NCBI RefSeq assembly: GCF_002551815.1
Contig: NZ_NVPR01000098.1
Coordinates: forward strand, 1 to 51,691
Source: Bacillus sp. AFS098217
GTDB lineage: Bacteria; Bacillota; Bacilli; Bacillales; Bacillaceae_G
Direction: 5' to 3'
Length of the DNA: 51,691 bases
The notes below the pieces were generated by a model. That model saw nothing but the letters and a program-made list of their open reading frames with translations. It was not told where the DNA came from and made no database searches. Position 1 is the first letter of the stretch, and each line of letters opens with the position of its first letter. Below are positions 1-13,267 of the stretch, piece by piece. The position numbers were made by a program, and so were the translations under genes.

Positions 1-84
1 ATAATTAATAGTGCATAAACTAACTAATAAACATGTTAGGAATTTTATTCCTTTGATATTTTTCTTAATTTCCAAAAAAATCAA
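1..84 (-). CDS. clo: Cholesterol-dependent cytolysin (cereolysin O / anthrolysin O family), N-terminal fragment
   Basis: Only the first 28 codons are in the window; the gene continues past base 1. It opens at a TTG codon (82-84) behind an AAGGCAGGAG ribosome site. The protein starts MIFLEIKKN, followed by a hydrophobic stretch containing CLLVSLCTI, which is a Sec signal peptide. From memory, this closely matches the start of anthrolysin O and cereolysin O (MIFLNIKKN, then CLLVSLCTI). Those secreted toxins bind cholesterol and form large pores in host membranes. A second TTG at 73-75 (MEIKKN) is an alternative start. No clear terminator separates it from the small peptide gene upstream, so both probably use the PlcR/CcpA-type promoter near 285-339. 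The family call rests on the signal peptide region only, because the pore-forming domain is outside the window. Confidence 0.8.
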   Translation of the reverse strand, partial: MIFLEIKKNIKGIKFLTCLLVSLCTINY

Positions 85-118
85 CTCCTGCCTTCCTTTT
101 TTCGTATTAAAGTATGAT

Positions 119-136
119 AATTATTCATAAATAATT
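119..136 (-). other. Small AT-only hairpin between the peptide gene and the cytolysin gene
   Basis: AATTATT and AATAATT pair around a 4-nt loop. It has no GC pairs and no following T-run, so it is unlikely to stop transcription fully. It could mark an RNA processing or stability site between the two genes. Confidence 0.3.
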
Positions 137-150
137 GCTAAGTATTAAAC

Positions 151-231
151 TTACATAAATGCTTTTAAAAGTTCTTGAACTAATGGAAGTACTCCACCTA
201 CAAATTTTAAAATTGCCATTGCGATTGTCAT
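151..231 (-). CDS. 26-residue hydrophobic, PSM-like peptide upstream of the cytolysin
   Basis: An ATG at 229-231 follows a near-perfect AGAGGAGG ribosome site with about 7 nt spacing, and the frame closes with TAA at 151-153. The peptide has 26 residues and a net charge near +1 (K9, E20, K23). A first hydrophobic helix (MTIAMAILKFV) leads to a Gly12-Gly13 hinge, then a second half with LPLVQELLKAF. It has no cleavable signal. Size and make-up resemble phenol-soluble modulins, delta-toxin and leaderless bacteriocins, but I recognise no named family. It is the first gene behind a promoter with a PlcR box and a cre site, and clo starts 66 nt downstream of its stop codon. It could be a secreted membrane-active peptide made with the cytolysin, or a translated leader. 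That it is a real gene rests on the ribosome site, promoter and position; its function is unknown. Confidence 0.75.
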   Translation of the reverse strand: MTIAMAILKFVGGVLPLVQELLKAFM

Positions 232-284
232 ATTATTTCCTCCTCTTTTGTTGTTACTAAGATGTAATTTATCTTTATGCCTCC

Positions 285-313
285 ATTATAGTAAGCGCTT
301 ACAATTTTATCAA
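285..313 (-). promoter_or_regulatory. SigA promoter for the peptide-cytolysin unit
   Basis: A -35 of TTGATA (308-313), a 17-nt spacer and a perfect -10 of TATAAT (285-290) read on the minus strand. The start point would lie near 278, leaving a leader of about 45 nt before the peptide ATG. This is close to consensus, so strong regulation by the overlapping sites is expected. Confidence 0.8.
290..303 (-). promoter_or_regulatory. cre site (CcpA operator) in the promoter spacer
   Basis: On the minus strand the site reads TGTAAGCGCTTACT, matching the TGTAANCGNTTACA type of cre at all but the last base. It fills most of the spacer between -35 and -10. CcpA binding there would be expected to block RNA polymerase, so the unit should be repressed by good carbon sources. 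Confidence 0.75.
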
Positions 314-323
314 TACATTCTCA

Positions 324-339
324 TATGCAATATTACATA
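324..339 (-). promoter_or_regulatory. PlcR box
   Basis: The sequence TATGCAATATTACATA fits the PlcR consensus TATGNAN4TNCATA exactly. It lies 10 bp upstream of the -35 hexamer, as expected for an activator site. PlcR, with its PapR signal peptide, is the main quorum-sensing virulence activator of the group, and cereolysin O is a known regulon member. The box therefore supports both the organism and the toxin call. Confidence 0.88.
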
Positions 340-546
340 CGAAAAAGAAGAAAATGAAAAAATAAGCTGAATTCCCATGAAAAGCTATAAAGAGATAAAA
401 TTTTCGTTTGGTGGATACTTAAAAGTATTAGCTTAGTAAGTAAAACTACTTAAAATTCGTTACTTGAAGAGGTAAAGCATTTCTTTGCATTTTATGAGTA
501 ATTTTAAAGTTTATTGTAGGAAGCATAAGTTGGCCGTAAACAAAAA

Positions 547-583
547 GAACCATAAGCTTGCCGTTCCGGCAAACTTATGGTTC
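547..583 (-). terminator. Terminator downstream of tmRNA
   Basis: A long stem (GAACCATAAG pairing with CTTATGGTTC, continued by GCC/GGC pairs around a short loop) is followed on the minus strand by CTTTTTGTTT. It lies 38 nt beyond the tmRNA 3' end and should end that transcript. Another T-rich run lies between the tmRNA end and this stem. Confidence 0.75.
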
Positions 584-620
584 ATATCACAAAAAAATAA
601 AAAAACCACCAAATATGTAT

Positions 621-979
621 TGGTGGAGACGGTGGGAGTCGAACCCACGTCCAAAAATATCGGCACTTAAGCTTCTACGAGTGTAGTCGATATATTAGAA
701 TTTCGCGAACTCTTCGGCCTATCGACAGGCTTCCAAGTTGCTAGTCTGATTGTTCTCTTCCTTCGCCCTCAGACGGCGAACTCCGGCGTAGTCCACTTAG
801 TTTGAGTCCCTTACCCTACCACATGGACGATGGAGGGAGGAACCGCTAAGCTGTATTAAGCAGCTAAAGCGAAGTTGTTTTGTTGTTTGCCAATTATAGG
901 CTTTGACGTTTTAACGAGGCCGATCCCCTCGACTCGCAACCTAAGCTCGAACTATCCCTGTCGAATCCGTAACGTCCCC
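621..979 (-). ncRNA. ssrA: Transfer-messenger RNA (tmRNA)
   Basis: The 359-nt gene starts GGGGACGTTACGGATTCGAC and ends with a tRNA-like half carrying GGTTCGA-type T-loop sequence and an encoded CCA. Together the ends form the alanyl-tRNA-like domain. The internal reading frame (about 892 down to 860) encodes the tag GKQQNNFALAA followed by TAA; the final ALAA is the protease-recognition end. tmRNA rescues ribosomes stalled on broken mRNAs and marks the product for ClpXP-type proteases. Its partner SmpB is encoded just upstream on the same strand, and clpP is also in this window. Confidence 0.95.
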
Positions 980-1104
980 ATGATAGAAATGGAGCATACG
1001 AAGAAATATCGTGATAGCTACTAAGAGCTGTTTTTCAATGTGCAACAACCTTACATAAGTTATTATATCATACGCGCGCCGTTTTACAAATGTAAATATC
1101 TGTA

Positions 1105-1572
1105 TTACATCTTTTGACGATCACGAAACGCGCGTGCAATTTCACGTTTAGCTTCTTTCTCTTTTAAATCGTGACGCTTATCATATTGCTTCTTACCTTT
1201 TGCTAAACCAAGTGCCATTTTTGCAAATCCATTTTTCAAATAAATTCTAAGTGGAACTAATGCGTAACCAGTTTCTTTTGCAGAGCCCGCTAACTTCTCA
1301 ATTTCTTTTTTATGAAGAAGTAATTTTCTCGTACGAAGTGGATCATGGTTGAAACGATTCCCTTGTTCGTACGTACTAATATGCATATTATGAACCCATA
1401 CTTCACCGTTATGTATACGTGCAAACGCATCTTTCAAGTTTACGCGCCCAGCGCGAATCGATTTAATTTCCGTCCCTTGAAGGACAAGCCCTGCTTCGTA
1501 TGTTTCTTCGATGAAATAATCATGAAATGCTTTTTTATTTTGTGCAATAACCTTACCGCTACCTTTTGGCAT
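1105..1572 (-). CDS. smpB: SsrA-binding protein SmpB
   Basis: The 155-residue protein is full length for the family. It starts [20 protein letters not shown], with the core motif [23 protein letters not shown] and a basic C-terminal tail ([21 protein letters not shown]) that occupies the mRNA channel of the stalled ribosome. SmpB binds the tRNA-like part of tmRNA and delivers it to the A site. The ATG at 1570-1572 is preceded by GAGGAGGGACAG. The gene lies between rnr and ssrA. RNase R upstream is the nuclease that degrades the faulty mRNA in trans-translation, so the three neighbours share one pathway. Confidence 0.97.
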   Translation of the reverse strand: MPKGSGKVIAQNKKAFHDYFIEETYEAGLVLQGTEIKSIRAGRVNLKDAFARIHNGEVWVHNMHISTYEQGNRFNHDPLRTRKLLLHKKEIEKLAGSAKETGYALVPLRIYLKNGFAKMALGLAKGKKQYDKRHDLKEKEAKREIARAFRDRQKM

Positions 1573-1616
1573 TATCTGTCCCTCCTCTATTTTTACTATT
1601 GTAACAAATGTTAAAG

Positions 1617-1732
1617 AAAAGCGGAAGTGGCTCGTTTAGAATCTTAGGGCGGTGGAGCTCCCGACAAAGAAGCGCTTTTTGCTTCGTCCGAGGGGGCGAA
1701 GCGACCGTAGATTCTAGCCACTGGAGCTAGAT
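1617..1732 (+). repeat. Family-B palindromic repeat, single copy
   Basis: This unit of about 116 bp opens GCGGAAGTGGCTCG and closes TCTAGCCACTGGAGC. Its outer arms (AGAATCT and AGATTCT, GTGGCT and AGCCAC) pair with each other, and an inner GAAGCGCTTTTTGCTTC hairpin sits in the middle. The same unit occurs as a tandem array at 23759-24283. It lies between smpB and rnr and encodes nothing convincing. I regard it as one of the short bcr-type repeats of this bacterial group, without claiming which one. Confidence 0.75.
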
Positions 1733-1747
1733 CAAATAAAAAGCGAA

Positions 1748-1781
1748 AGTAGCTTCGCTCAGTATATAAGCGAAGCCACTT
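1748..1781 (-). terminator. Terminator after rnr
   Basis: The stem GTGGCTTCGCT pairs with AGCGAAGCTAC around a 9-nt loop, followed on the minus strand by TTTCGCTTTTTATT. It begins 6 nt after the rnr stop codon. Confidence 0.7.
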
Positions 1782-1786
1782 TATTC

Positions 1787-4177
1787 TTACTTACGCTTTT
1801 TCTTTTTCTTCTTAAATCCTGGGACATTTTCAAAGAATGGCTTTTTCTTTTTACCATTACCATCTTTTTTCTCTGGACGACCAGATGACCCTTTCCCTTG
1901 ACCACCACGTTCATTGTCACGTGCACCGCCACGCTCGTTATTACGTCCGCCGCGACCACTACGTCTCTTTCTACCGTCTTTCGGCTGCTCAATAACAACT
2001 GGACGATCTTTAAATTTACGTCTCGGAGTGCCTTTCATACCGACGATTTCAAAATCAATCGCGCGTTCCTCTTTGTTTACATTAATAACGCGAATTGTAA
2101 TTTCATCACCGATGCGGAAGACGTTACCTGTACGTTCCCCAATCATCGCAAAGTGCTGTTCGTCATAACGATAGTAATCATCTGTTAAATAGCTAACATG
2201 AACAAGACCTTCAATTGTATTTGGAAGCTCTACGAATAAACCAAAGTTTGTTACAGAGCTAATCATACCGTCATACTCTTCACCGATCTTATCAAGCATA
2301 TATTCTGCTTTTTTCAGTTCGTCTGTTTCACGTTCTGCTTCAACAGCACGGCGTTCCATATTAGAAGAATGCTCTGCAATCTCTGGTAACTTTTCACGCC
2401 ATTTCGCTTGTGTTTCATTATCAATTTTACCGTTAATGATATATTCACGAATTAATCTATGAACAATTGTATCTGGGTAACGGCGAATTGGTGATGTGAA
2501 GTGTGTATAGAACTCTGTTGATAAACCGAAGTGACCTAAACTATCCGCATCGTAACGAGCTTGTTTCATCGAACGAAGCATAACTGTCGAAATCACGACT
2601 TCTTCTGGCTGCCCTTGAACCATTTCAAGAATTTGTTGCAGTGCACGAGGATGTATGTCATTCGCACGTCCTTTTACCGCATAGCCGAAGTTTGTGACAA
2701 ACTCGAAGAAACGCTCTAATTTATCTTCTTTCGGATCTTCATGGACGCGGTACATAAACGGTACGTTCATCCAGTGGAAATGCTCTGCTACTGTTTCGTT
2801 GGCAACAAGCATGAACTCTTCAATTAGCTTTTCTGATACAGAACGATCGCGCATCACAACATCCGTTGGTTTTCCTTCTTCATCTACTAGTACTTTTGCT
2901 TCTTTGAAGTCGAAGTCAATCGCACCGCGTCGCATACGTTTTTCGCGTAAAATTTGTGCTAACTGCCCCATCTCTTTAAACATTGGCACTAGCGGCTCAT
3001 AACGTTCAATTAGCGCTTCGTCTTCATCTTCCAAAATGCTTCTAACATCAGCATACGTCATACGCTCTGTCGTTTTAATTACACTTTGGAAAATCTCATG
3101 CTTTACAACATCACCTAGATTATTGATTTCCATTTCACAAGATAATGTAAGGCGATCTACTTTCGGATTTAATGAACAAATACCGTTAGATAAACGATGT
3201 GGAATCATTGGGATTACACGGTCAACAAGATATACACTCGTCGCTCTTTCAGCTGCTTCAACATCAATTGGAGAACCTTCTTGAACGTAATGACTCACAT
3301 CCGCGATATGAACACCTAGTTTATAATTACCGTTCTCAAGCTTTGTTACTGTTACCGCATCATCTAAATCTTTCGCATCTGCGCCATCAATTGTAACAAT
3401 CATTTGATCACGCAAATCACGACGATCTTTTAAATCTTCTTCTGAAATCGTTTCTGGTACACCGTTTGCATGTTCCATAACTTCTTCAGGGAACGCTAAA
3501 GGTAAATGATGTTTATGAATGACAGATAAAATATCTACCCCTGGATCATTTTTATGACCTAGAATTTGAATAACTTCACCTTCCGCACTTAAACGGTTCT
3601 CTGGATAGCTCGTAATTTTCACAACTACTTTATGGCCTTCTACAGCACCCATTGATGCGCTTTTCAAGATGAAAATATCACTTGTCCAGCGCTTATTATC
3701 AGGTATAACGAAACCAAAGTTCTTCGATTCTGTATATGTACCAACTAGTTCTTTCGTTCCACGCTCTAAAATACGAACAATTGTACCTTCTTGACGTGAA
3801 CCACTTGATTGCGAGCTAACACGCGCTAATACTGTATCACCATGAAGTGCACCATTTAATTCTGTAGGCGGGATGAAAAGATCATCGTCTCCCGTTTTCT
3901 TCTCCTCTGGGACAACAAAAGCAAAACCACGCGCATGCCCGATTAATTTACCTCGCACTAAATTCATCTTTTCTGGAAGACCATAACGATTGCTGCGTGT
4001 ACGAACAACAAGTCCCTTTTCTTCCATCATAACAAGTGCCTTTACAAAATCTTTAAAGCCAGCGGAATCTTCAATCCCAAACGCAGCTTCTAATTCTTGT
4101 ATCGTTAACGGTTTATACGCTTCTTCTTTCATAAATAATAACAACTTATCAATATGTTCTTGAATGATTTCTTCCAA
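1787..4177 (-). CDS. rnr: Ribonuclease R (3'-5' exoribonuclease)
   Basis: This 796-residue RNase II/R family enzyme degrades structured RNA and helps trans-translation clear faulty mRNA. An N-terminal winged-helix region (about 1-70) precedes cold-shock OB domains (about 75-210). The RNB catalytic domain (about 250-580) has the aspartate cluster [12 protein letters not shown] (D264, D270, D272, D273), and an S1 domain lies near 620-710. The tail is very rich in Lys, Arg and Gly and ends [10 protein letters not shown], typical of RNase R. The start is TTG at 4175-4177 with AAAGGAGG 9 nt upstream. It lies upstream of smpB and ssrA. Confidence 0.96.
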   Translation of the reverse strand: MEEIIQEHIDKLLLFMKEEAYKPLTIQELEAAFGIEDSAGFKDFVKALVMMEEKGLVVRTRSNRYGLPEKMNLVRGKLIGHARGFAFVVPEEKKTGDDDLFIPPTELNGALHGDTVLARVSSQSSGSRQEGTIVRILERGTKELVGTYTESKNFGFVIPDNKRWTSDIFILKSASMGAVEGHKVVVKITSYPENRLSAEGEVIQILGHKNDPGVDILSVIHKHHLPLAFPEEVMEHANGVPETISEEDLKDRRDLRDQMIVTIDGADAKDLDDAVTVTKLENGNYKLGVHIADVSHYVQEGSPIDVEAAERATSVYLVDRVIPMIPHRLSNGICSLNPKVDRLTLSCEMEINNLGDVVKHEIFQSVIKTTERMTYADVRSILEDEDEALIERYEPLVPMFKEMGQLAQILREKRMRRGAIDFDFKEAKVLVDEEGKPTDVVMRDRSVSEKLIEEFMLVANETVAEHFHWMNVPFMYRVHEDPKEDKLERFFEFVTNFGYAVKGRANDIHPRALQQILEMVQGQPEEVVISTVMLRSMKQARYDADSLGHFGLSTEFYTHFTSPIRRYPDTIVHRLIREYIINGKIDNETQAKWREKLPEIAEHSSNMERRAVEAERETDELKKAEYMLDKIGEEYDGMISSVTNFGLFVELPNTIEGLVHVSYLTDDYYRYDEQHFAMIGERTGNVFRIGDEITIRVINVNKEERAIDFEIVGMKGTPRRKFKDRPVVIEQPKDGRKRRSGRGGRNNERGGARDNERGGQGKGSSGRPEKKDGNGKKKKPFFENVPGFKKKKKKRK

Positions 4178-4347
4178 GCAAAAATACCTCCTTTAAACCC
4201 TCATATTATTTAGTGTATCCGAAACATTGACTCTATATAAAGTGAAACTTCTACAAACACTCGTTTTTTACCATTTATTCTGCTACTTGTGTGCAGTAAG
4301 ATTCTCGTCTTAGATGTTTATTTCTATGTATGATTTACTTTCCTCTA

Positions 4348-4478
4348 AGTCGAAGCTTTGAAAACAAAAGAAAGTCTTCTCTCGTTTTCTCTTTTTGTTT
4401 TTTCACGCGACATGGGGCCAAAACAGGCTCTGACCGTTTCTAGCCAAGGACGGACCCCTCTTCCACCAAAAAAAGAAT
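4348..4478 (+). repeat. Family-A dispersed repeat, copy 1
   Basis: An intergenic element with the shared blocks CTCGTTTTCTC, TTTTTGTTTT, CATGGGGCC, GGCTCTGACCGTTTCTAGC and a C-rich then A-rich end (CTCTTCCACCAAAAAAAG). A second, similar copy follows at once. Together they fill most of the 500-bp gap between est and rnr, which holds no convincing gene. Confidence 0.65.
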
Positions 4479-4516
4479 AGATTTCAGTAATTCATTTCGA
4501 TTTACTGACCCTAATT

Positions 4517-4650
4517 ACCGGCTTTGAACATAAAAGAAGATCTCCTCTCGCTTTCTCCTTTTGTTTTCAAAGCTTGGCATGGGGCCAAAACAGGCTCTGA
4601 CCGCTTCTAGCCACAGGCGGATCCTCTCTCACACCTAAAAAAGTGGTTTT
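4517..4650 (+). repeat. Family-A dispersed repeat, copy 2
   Basis: Same orientation and blocks as copy 1: CTCGCTTTCTCCTTTTGTTTT, GCATGGGGCC, GGCTCTGACCGCTTCTAGCC and a CACACCTAAAAAAG end. Copies 1 and 2 share CATGGGGCCAAAACAGGCTC, so they are closer to each other than to the copies elsewhere. Local duplication is likely. Confidence 0.65.
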
Positions 4651-4671
4651 AATCCCCCATGAAAAAAAGAG

Positions 4672-4698
4672 GCAACTAGATCTTACCAATCTAGTTGC
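4672..4698 (-). terminator. Terminator overlapping the end of the esterase gene
   Basis: A perfect 10-bp stem, GCAACTAGAT with ATCTAGTTGC, is followed on the minus strand by CTCTTTTTTTC. The ascending arm codes for the last residues of the esterase and the stop codon lies in the loop. Confidence 0.85.
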
Positions 4699-5426
4699 TC
4701 CAAGAAGTTATATACATCTTCGTGTAGCTCATCACGTTGTTTATCAAGCGTAATGACATGCGTAGAGTCTTCATACCACTTAATTTCTTTTAACGTGGAC
4801 TCTACACCGTTATAGATAATGTTAGCACTATCTGTATTAATCATTTCATCATGACGTGCTTGTACAACAAATGTTGGTGCATAAATCATATCGACATTGT
4901 TGCGTACGTCACGAATTAAGTCTTGCAGTGCTTTCAATGTATTCATTGGTGTCTTCTTAAATTCCATCATTTCTTCAGCAATTTTCTCTGGTGATTTTTG
5001 TTCACGTTTTTTATACTCACGTGCATACGCCAATATACCTTGGTACATAATTTCTTTGCTCTTAATATACATTGGGGCACACATTGGCACAGCACCTAAA
5101 ATCGGCAATGTATAAGCAAGTTTTAATGAGAATACACCACCAAGTGATAATCCAACAGCAGCAATTTTCTCATATCCTTGATCTTTTAAATGCTGATAAG
5201 CATTCATTACGTCTTTCCACCAGTCTTCAGGACCTGTATGAACAAGTTGCTCTGGAGGCACACCATGTCCTTTATAAATTGGGGCGTGACAAGTGTAACC
5301 TTTTTTCTCTAAGAAACGCCCGAGCATACGTACATCAGCTGAATTCCCCGTGAATCCATGTAGTAATAAAACAGCACGGTCTCCACCTTCAAATGTAAAT
5401 GGTTTCGGAGATGCTAATTTCATCAT
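4683..5426 (-). CDS. est: Carboxylesterase, alpha/beta hydrolase of the Est30 type
   Basis: The 247-residue cytoplasmic hydrolase has the oxyanion-hole motif LLHGFTG (21-27) and the nucleophile elbow GLSLGG with Ser94. A late acid is in ARHDEM and a late histidine in DSTHVITL. This is the layout of the Geobacillus Est30 monoacylglycerol esterases, which cleave short and medium acyl esters. The start has two ATGs in a row behind AGAGGAGAAGAAG. The gene lies between rnr and secG, the usual place in Bacillus. Its physiological substrate cannot be read from the sequence. Confidence 0.9.
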   Translation of the reverse strand: MMKLASPKPFTFEGGDRAVLLLHGFTGNSADVRMLGRFLEKKGYTCHAPIYKGHGVPPEQLVHTGPEDWWKDVMNAYQHLKDQGYEKIAAVGLSLGGVFSLKLAYTLPILGAVPMCAPMYIKSKEIMYQGILAYAREYKKREQKSPEKIAEEMMEFKKTPMNTLKALQDLIRDVRNNVDMIYAPTFVVQARHDEMINTDSANIIYNGVESTLKEIKWYEDSTHVITLDKQRDELHEDVYNFLEQLDW

Positions 5427-5550
5427 CTTCTTCTCCTCTTTCTCTTCTGTAATCTAGTCGTATTGTTTCTGTCCTTAGTTTACCATAGTTCCATTTCCAT
5501 AATCTAATTAGAAACTTTTTTCGAATAATGGAATATAAATGAGCACAAAA

Positions 5551-5590
5551 AAGAAGAACCATTAGCACGAATCCGCTAACGCTTCTTCTT
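5551..5590 (-). terminator. Terminator after secG
   Basis: The stem AGAAGAAGCGTTAGC pairs imperfectly with GCTAATGGTTCTTCT and is followed by TTTTTTGTG on the minus strand. Confidence 0.75.
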
Positions 5591-5621
5591 TTTCCATATC
5601 TGTTAAAAGCAAGGCCTTTGC

Positions 5622-5855
5622 TTATATGTTCAAGTACGTAACACTAATTGTTAGTACGAAGAATAATACAGCTAAAACAACTGTAATACGGTTTAATACT
5701 GCTTCAATTCCGCGTGCTTTTTGCTTACCAAATAATTGCTCTGCACCGCCTGAAATTGCACCTGAAAGGCCTGAACTATTACTAGACTGCATAAGTACCA
5801 TAACAATTATTAAAATCGATACAATAATAAGTAAAACTGATAATAACGTATGCAC
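5622..5855 (-). CDS. secG: Protein translocase subunit SecG
   Basis: The 77-residue membrane protein has two hydrophobic helices (about 2-22 and 52-75). Between them is the conserved loop with [20 protein letters not shown], the SecG hallmark. It is the small accessory subunit of the SecYEG export channel. The start is GTG (5853-5855) with AGGAGG about 10 nt upstream. It lies upstream of est and rnr on the same strand and has its own terminator. Confidence 0.95.
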   Translation of the reverse strand: MHTLLSVLLIIVSILIIVMVLMQSSNSSGLSGAISGGAEQLFGKQKARGIEAVLNRITVVLAVLFFVLTISVTYLNI

Positions 5856-5910
5856 CTCAGTGTACCTCCTACAAAGATTCAGTTAGTTTAAATGTTAGCA
5901 TAAATTCTAT

Positions 5911-5947
5911 AGAAAAGCGAGAGCTGTTCAATTGCTCCCGCTTTTCT
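5911..5947 (-). terminator. Terminator after cidB
   Basis: AAAAGCGGGAGC pairs with GCTCTCGCTTTT across a 9-nt loop, with T-rich sequence following. It starts just after the cidB stop codon. Confidence 0.75.
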
Positions 5948-5950
5948 TTA

Positions 5951-6643
5951 TTACATAAACATACTCGCAAATAACGGTCCAAGTAAGCATGTTAAAATCG
6001 CTGTTAATGTCATTGTTACCGATCCAATAACACCCTCGTTCTCATTATTTTTCATTGCTCTCATAACACCCATAATATGTGATGCACAGCCAAATCCAAT
6101 TCCTCTACCAACAGAGTTTGTAACGCGGCTCCACTTTAATAGAATTGGGCCTGTAATTGTTCCTGTAATCCCTGCAACAACAACGAATGCTGCTGTTAAT
6201 GATGGAACACCACCAACTTGCTCTGATACACTCATCGCAACTGGCATTGTTACCGATTTTGGTAAAGAAGATAAAATTAAACTTTTATCTGTCCCCATAA
6301 GTGAAGCAATGATGAGGTCACTTCCAATTGCAACTGTTGTTCCAACGATTACACCACCTGCAATCGGTACAACATATTTTCGCAACACGTGACGCTGCTT
6401 ATAAAGTGGAATTGCAAATGCTACAACACCTGGTCCAAGCAGTTTGGAAATCCAGCCTCCACCACTTTGCATGTATTGTTGATATGGTATATCAAGCACC
6501 AATAATAAGACAATCATTAATGCTGTTGCGACAATCATTGGAATCGTAAACGGTGTTGGTAATACTTTATAGATCTTTTTAGATAATTGATATAATAGCA
6601 CTGTAAGAATAACCCAACCGATGCCGGTTAATATATTGCTCAT
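5951..6643 (-). CDS. cidB: CidB/LrgB-family membrane protein
   Basis: This 230-residue polytopic protein has about seven hydrophobic segments and the LrgB-family motifs SLPKSVTMPVAM and IGFGCASHIMGVMRAM near the C-terminus. Family members work with a CidA/LrgA partner. They have been linked to murein hydrolase export and overflow metabolism; the related B. subtilis PftAB pair carries pyruvate. It overlaps the upstream partner by 4 bases (ATGA), showing translational coupling. Its position next to eno would fit pyruvate handling, but that is inference. The Cid versus Lrg name is uncertain. Confidence 0.85.
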   Translation of the reverse strand: MSNILTGIGWVILTVLLYQLSKKIYKVLPTPFTIPMIVATALMIVLLLVLDIPYQQYMQSGGGWISKLLGPGVVAFAIPLYKQRHVLRKYVVPIAGGVIVGTTVAIGSDLIIASLMGTDKSLILSSLPKSVTMPVAMSVSEQVGGVPSLTAAFVVVAGITGTITGPILLKWSRVTNSVGRGIGFGCASHIMGVMRAMKNNENEGVIGSVTMTLTAILTCLLGPLFASMFM

Positions 6644-7008
6644 CGTGATTCTTTTTCCTTTCTATTCGCAAGATATTGTCCTGTATGTCCTGCGACAATA
6701 ATAATTAAAAATGTACTCGCGATAACGGTAATGCATAGAGAAATTCCTTTACTCATAAAAAAAGCACCGTAATTCATTAAACCAATCGTTGGTGGAATCA
6801 ATAGAAACGGCATAATAGCAACGAGTGTCTCTGCTCCTAAATCAAACCATTTCACAGGAAGAACCTTCATGCTGAGTAAAATAAGTAGTAAAAACATTCC
6901 AATCAAACTTCCCGGAATTGGAAGATTCAACATCTCTTCTACCCATGTTCCAATCATGTAAAACACGTAAAGCGCTGCAACTTGGACAATAATCTTTGTA
7001 AACTTCAT
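6640..7008 (-). CDS. cidA: CidA/LrgA-family holin-like membrane protein
   Basis: This small protein of about 122 residues has four hydrophobic helices and the family motif LPIPGSLIGMFLLLILL. A later block has MPFLLIPPTIGLMNYG. It is the partner of the CidB-type protein immediately downstream and forms a membrane complex with it. Three ATGs lie close together (7017, 7014, 7008). I favour the last because GAGGG then sits 9 nt upstream, while it abuts the first. A SigA-like promoter is visible at 7054-7082. Confidence 0.82.
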   Translation of the reverse strand: MKFTKIIVQVAALYVFYMIGTWVEEMLNLPIPGSLIGMFLLLILLSMKVLPVKWFDLGAETLVAIMPFLLIPPTIGLMNYGAFFMSKGISLCITVIASTFLIIIVAGHTGQYLANRKEKESR

Positions 7009-7053
7009 GTTCATCATCCCTCATGTTTATACGATCTTCTGTTTTCAATTCTT

Positions 7054-7082
7054 ATCATAGTATAAATTATAAAAACCTGCAA
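7054..7082 (-). promoter_or_regulatory. Probable SigA promoter for cidAB
   Basis: A -35 of TTGCAG (7077-7082), 17-nt spacer and -10 of TATGAT (7054-7059) on the minus strand, about 45 nt upstream of cidA. This is a pattern match only. Confidence 0.5.
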
Positions 7083-7242
7083 TTTATTGACTTGACAAAA
7101 AAAATCTCATGTGTTATACGCTTACACCCTTGATATGACTGCATTTTCGAGCGGAATTTACGTCAAAAACATTGACCTAAAACATAAAGTTTTTATTTTC
7201 TGAATTTTAGTATTTACTATTCTAAAAAAAGAAACACAAAAA

Positions 7243-7268
7243 ACAGACCGTGATTTCTCACGGTCTGT
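7243..7268 (-). terminator. Terminator of the glycolytic operon
   Basis: A perfect 11-bp stem (ACAGACCGTGA with TCACGGTCTGT) and 4-nt loop, followed on the minus strand by TTTTTTG. It lies 16 nt beyond the eno stop codon and ends the cggR-eno transcription unit. Confidence 0.92.
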
Positions 7269-7283
7269 CATTATTTTCTACAA

Positions 7284-12102
<4,819 letters not shown>

Positions 12103-12178
12103 TGGATTTCCCTCCGACTAGTTAGGATTGACAAAACCCATTCAAAAGCTTATCACATTTGCTTCTAAAACGAAAGAA

Positions 12179-12204
12179 GAGAGAGGGAACAAACCCTCTC
12201 CCTC
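12179..12204 (-). terminator. Hairpin between gapA and pgk, possible partial terminator
   Basis: GAGAGGG pairs with CCCTCTC around a 6-nt loop, followed on the minus strand by TCTTCTTTCGTTTT. The T-run is broken, so leaky termination or mRNA end protection seems more likely than a full stop. In B. subtilis the gapA messages are processed and differentially stable, so a similar role is plausible. Confidence 0.5.
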
Positions 12205-12236
12205 GTTTTGTCATTGATAACTGATAAACTTAAGAA

Positions 12237-13262
<1,026 letters not shown>

Positions 13263-13267
13263 TTATA

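Noticed and set aside
485-670. 61-codon plus-strand frame across the tmRNA 3' end
   Set aside because: It runs through the terminator and the tRNA-like end of ssrA and has no ribosome site.
1759-1998. 79-codon minus-strand frame at the end of rnr
   Set aside because: It is an out-of-frame shadow of the Lys/Arg/Gly-rich RNase R tail and runs into its terminator.
5951-7008. Prophage holin/antiholin pair
   Set aside because: The sequences belong to the chromosomal CidA/CidB family and no phage genes lie nearby.
7112-7132. cre-like site upstream of cidA (TGTAAGCGTATAAC)
   Set aside because: The right half does not match the cre consensus, so I do not call it.
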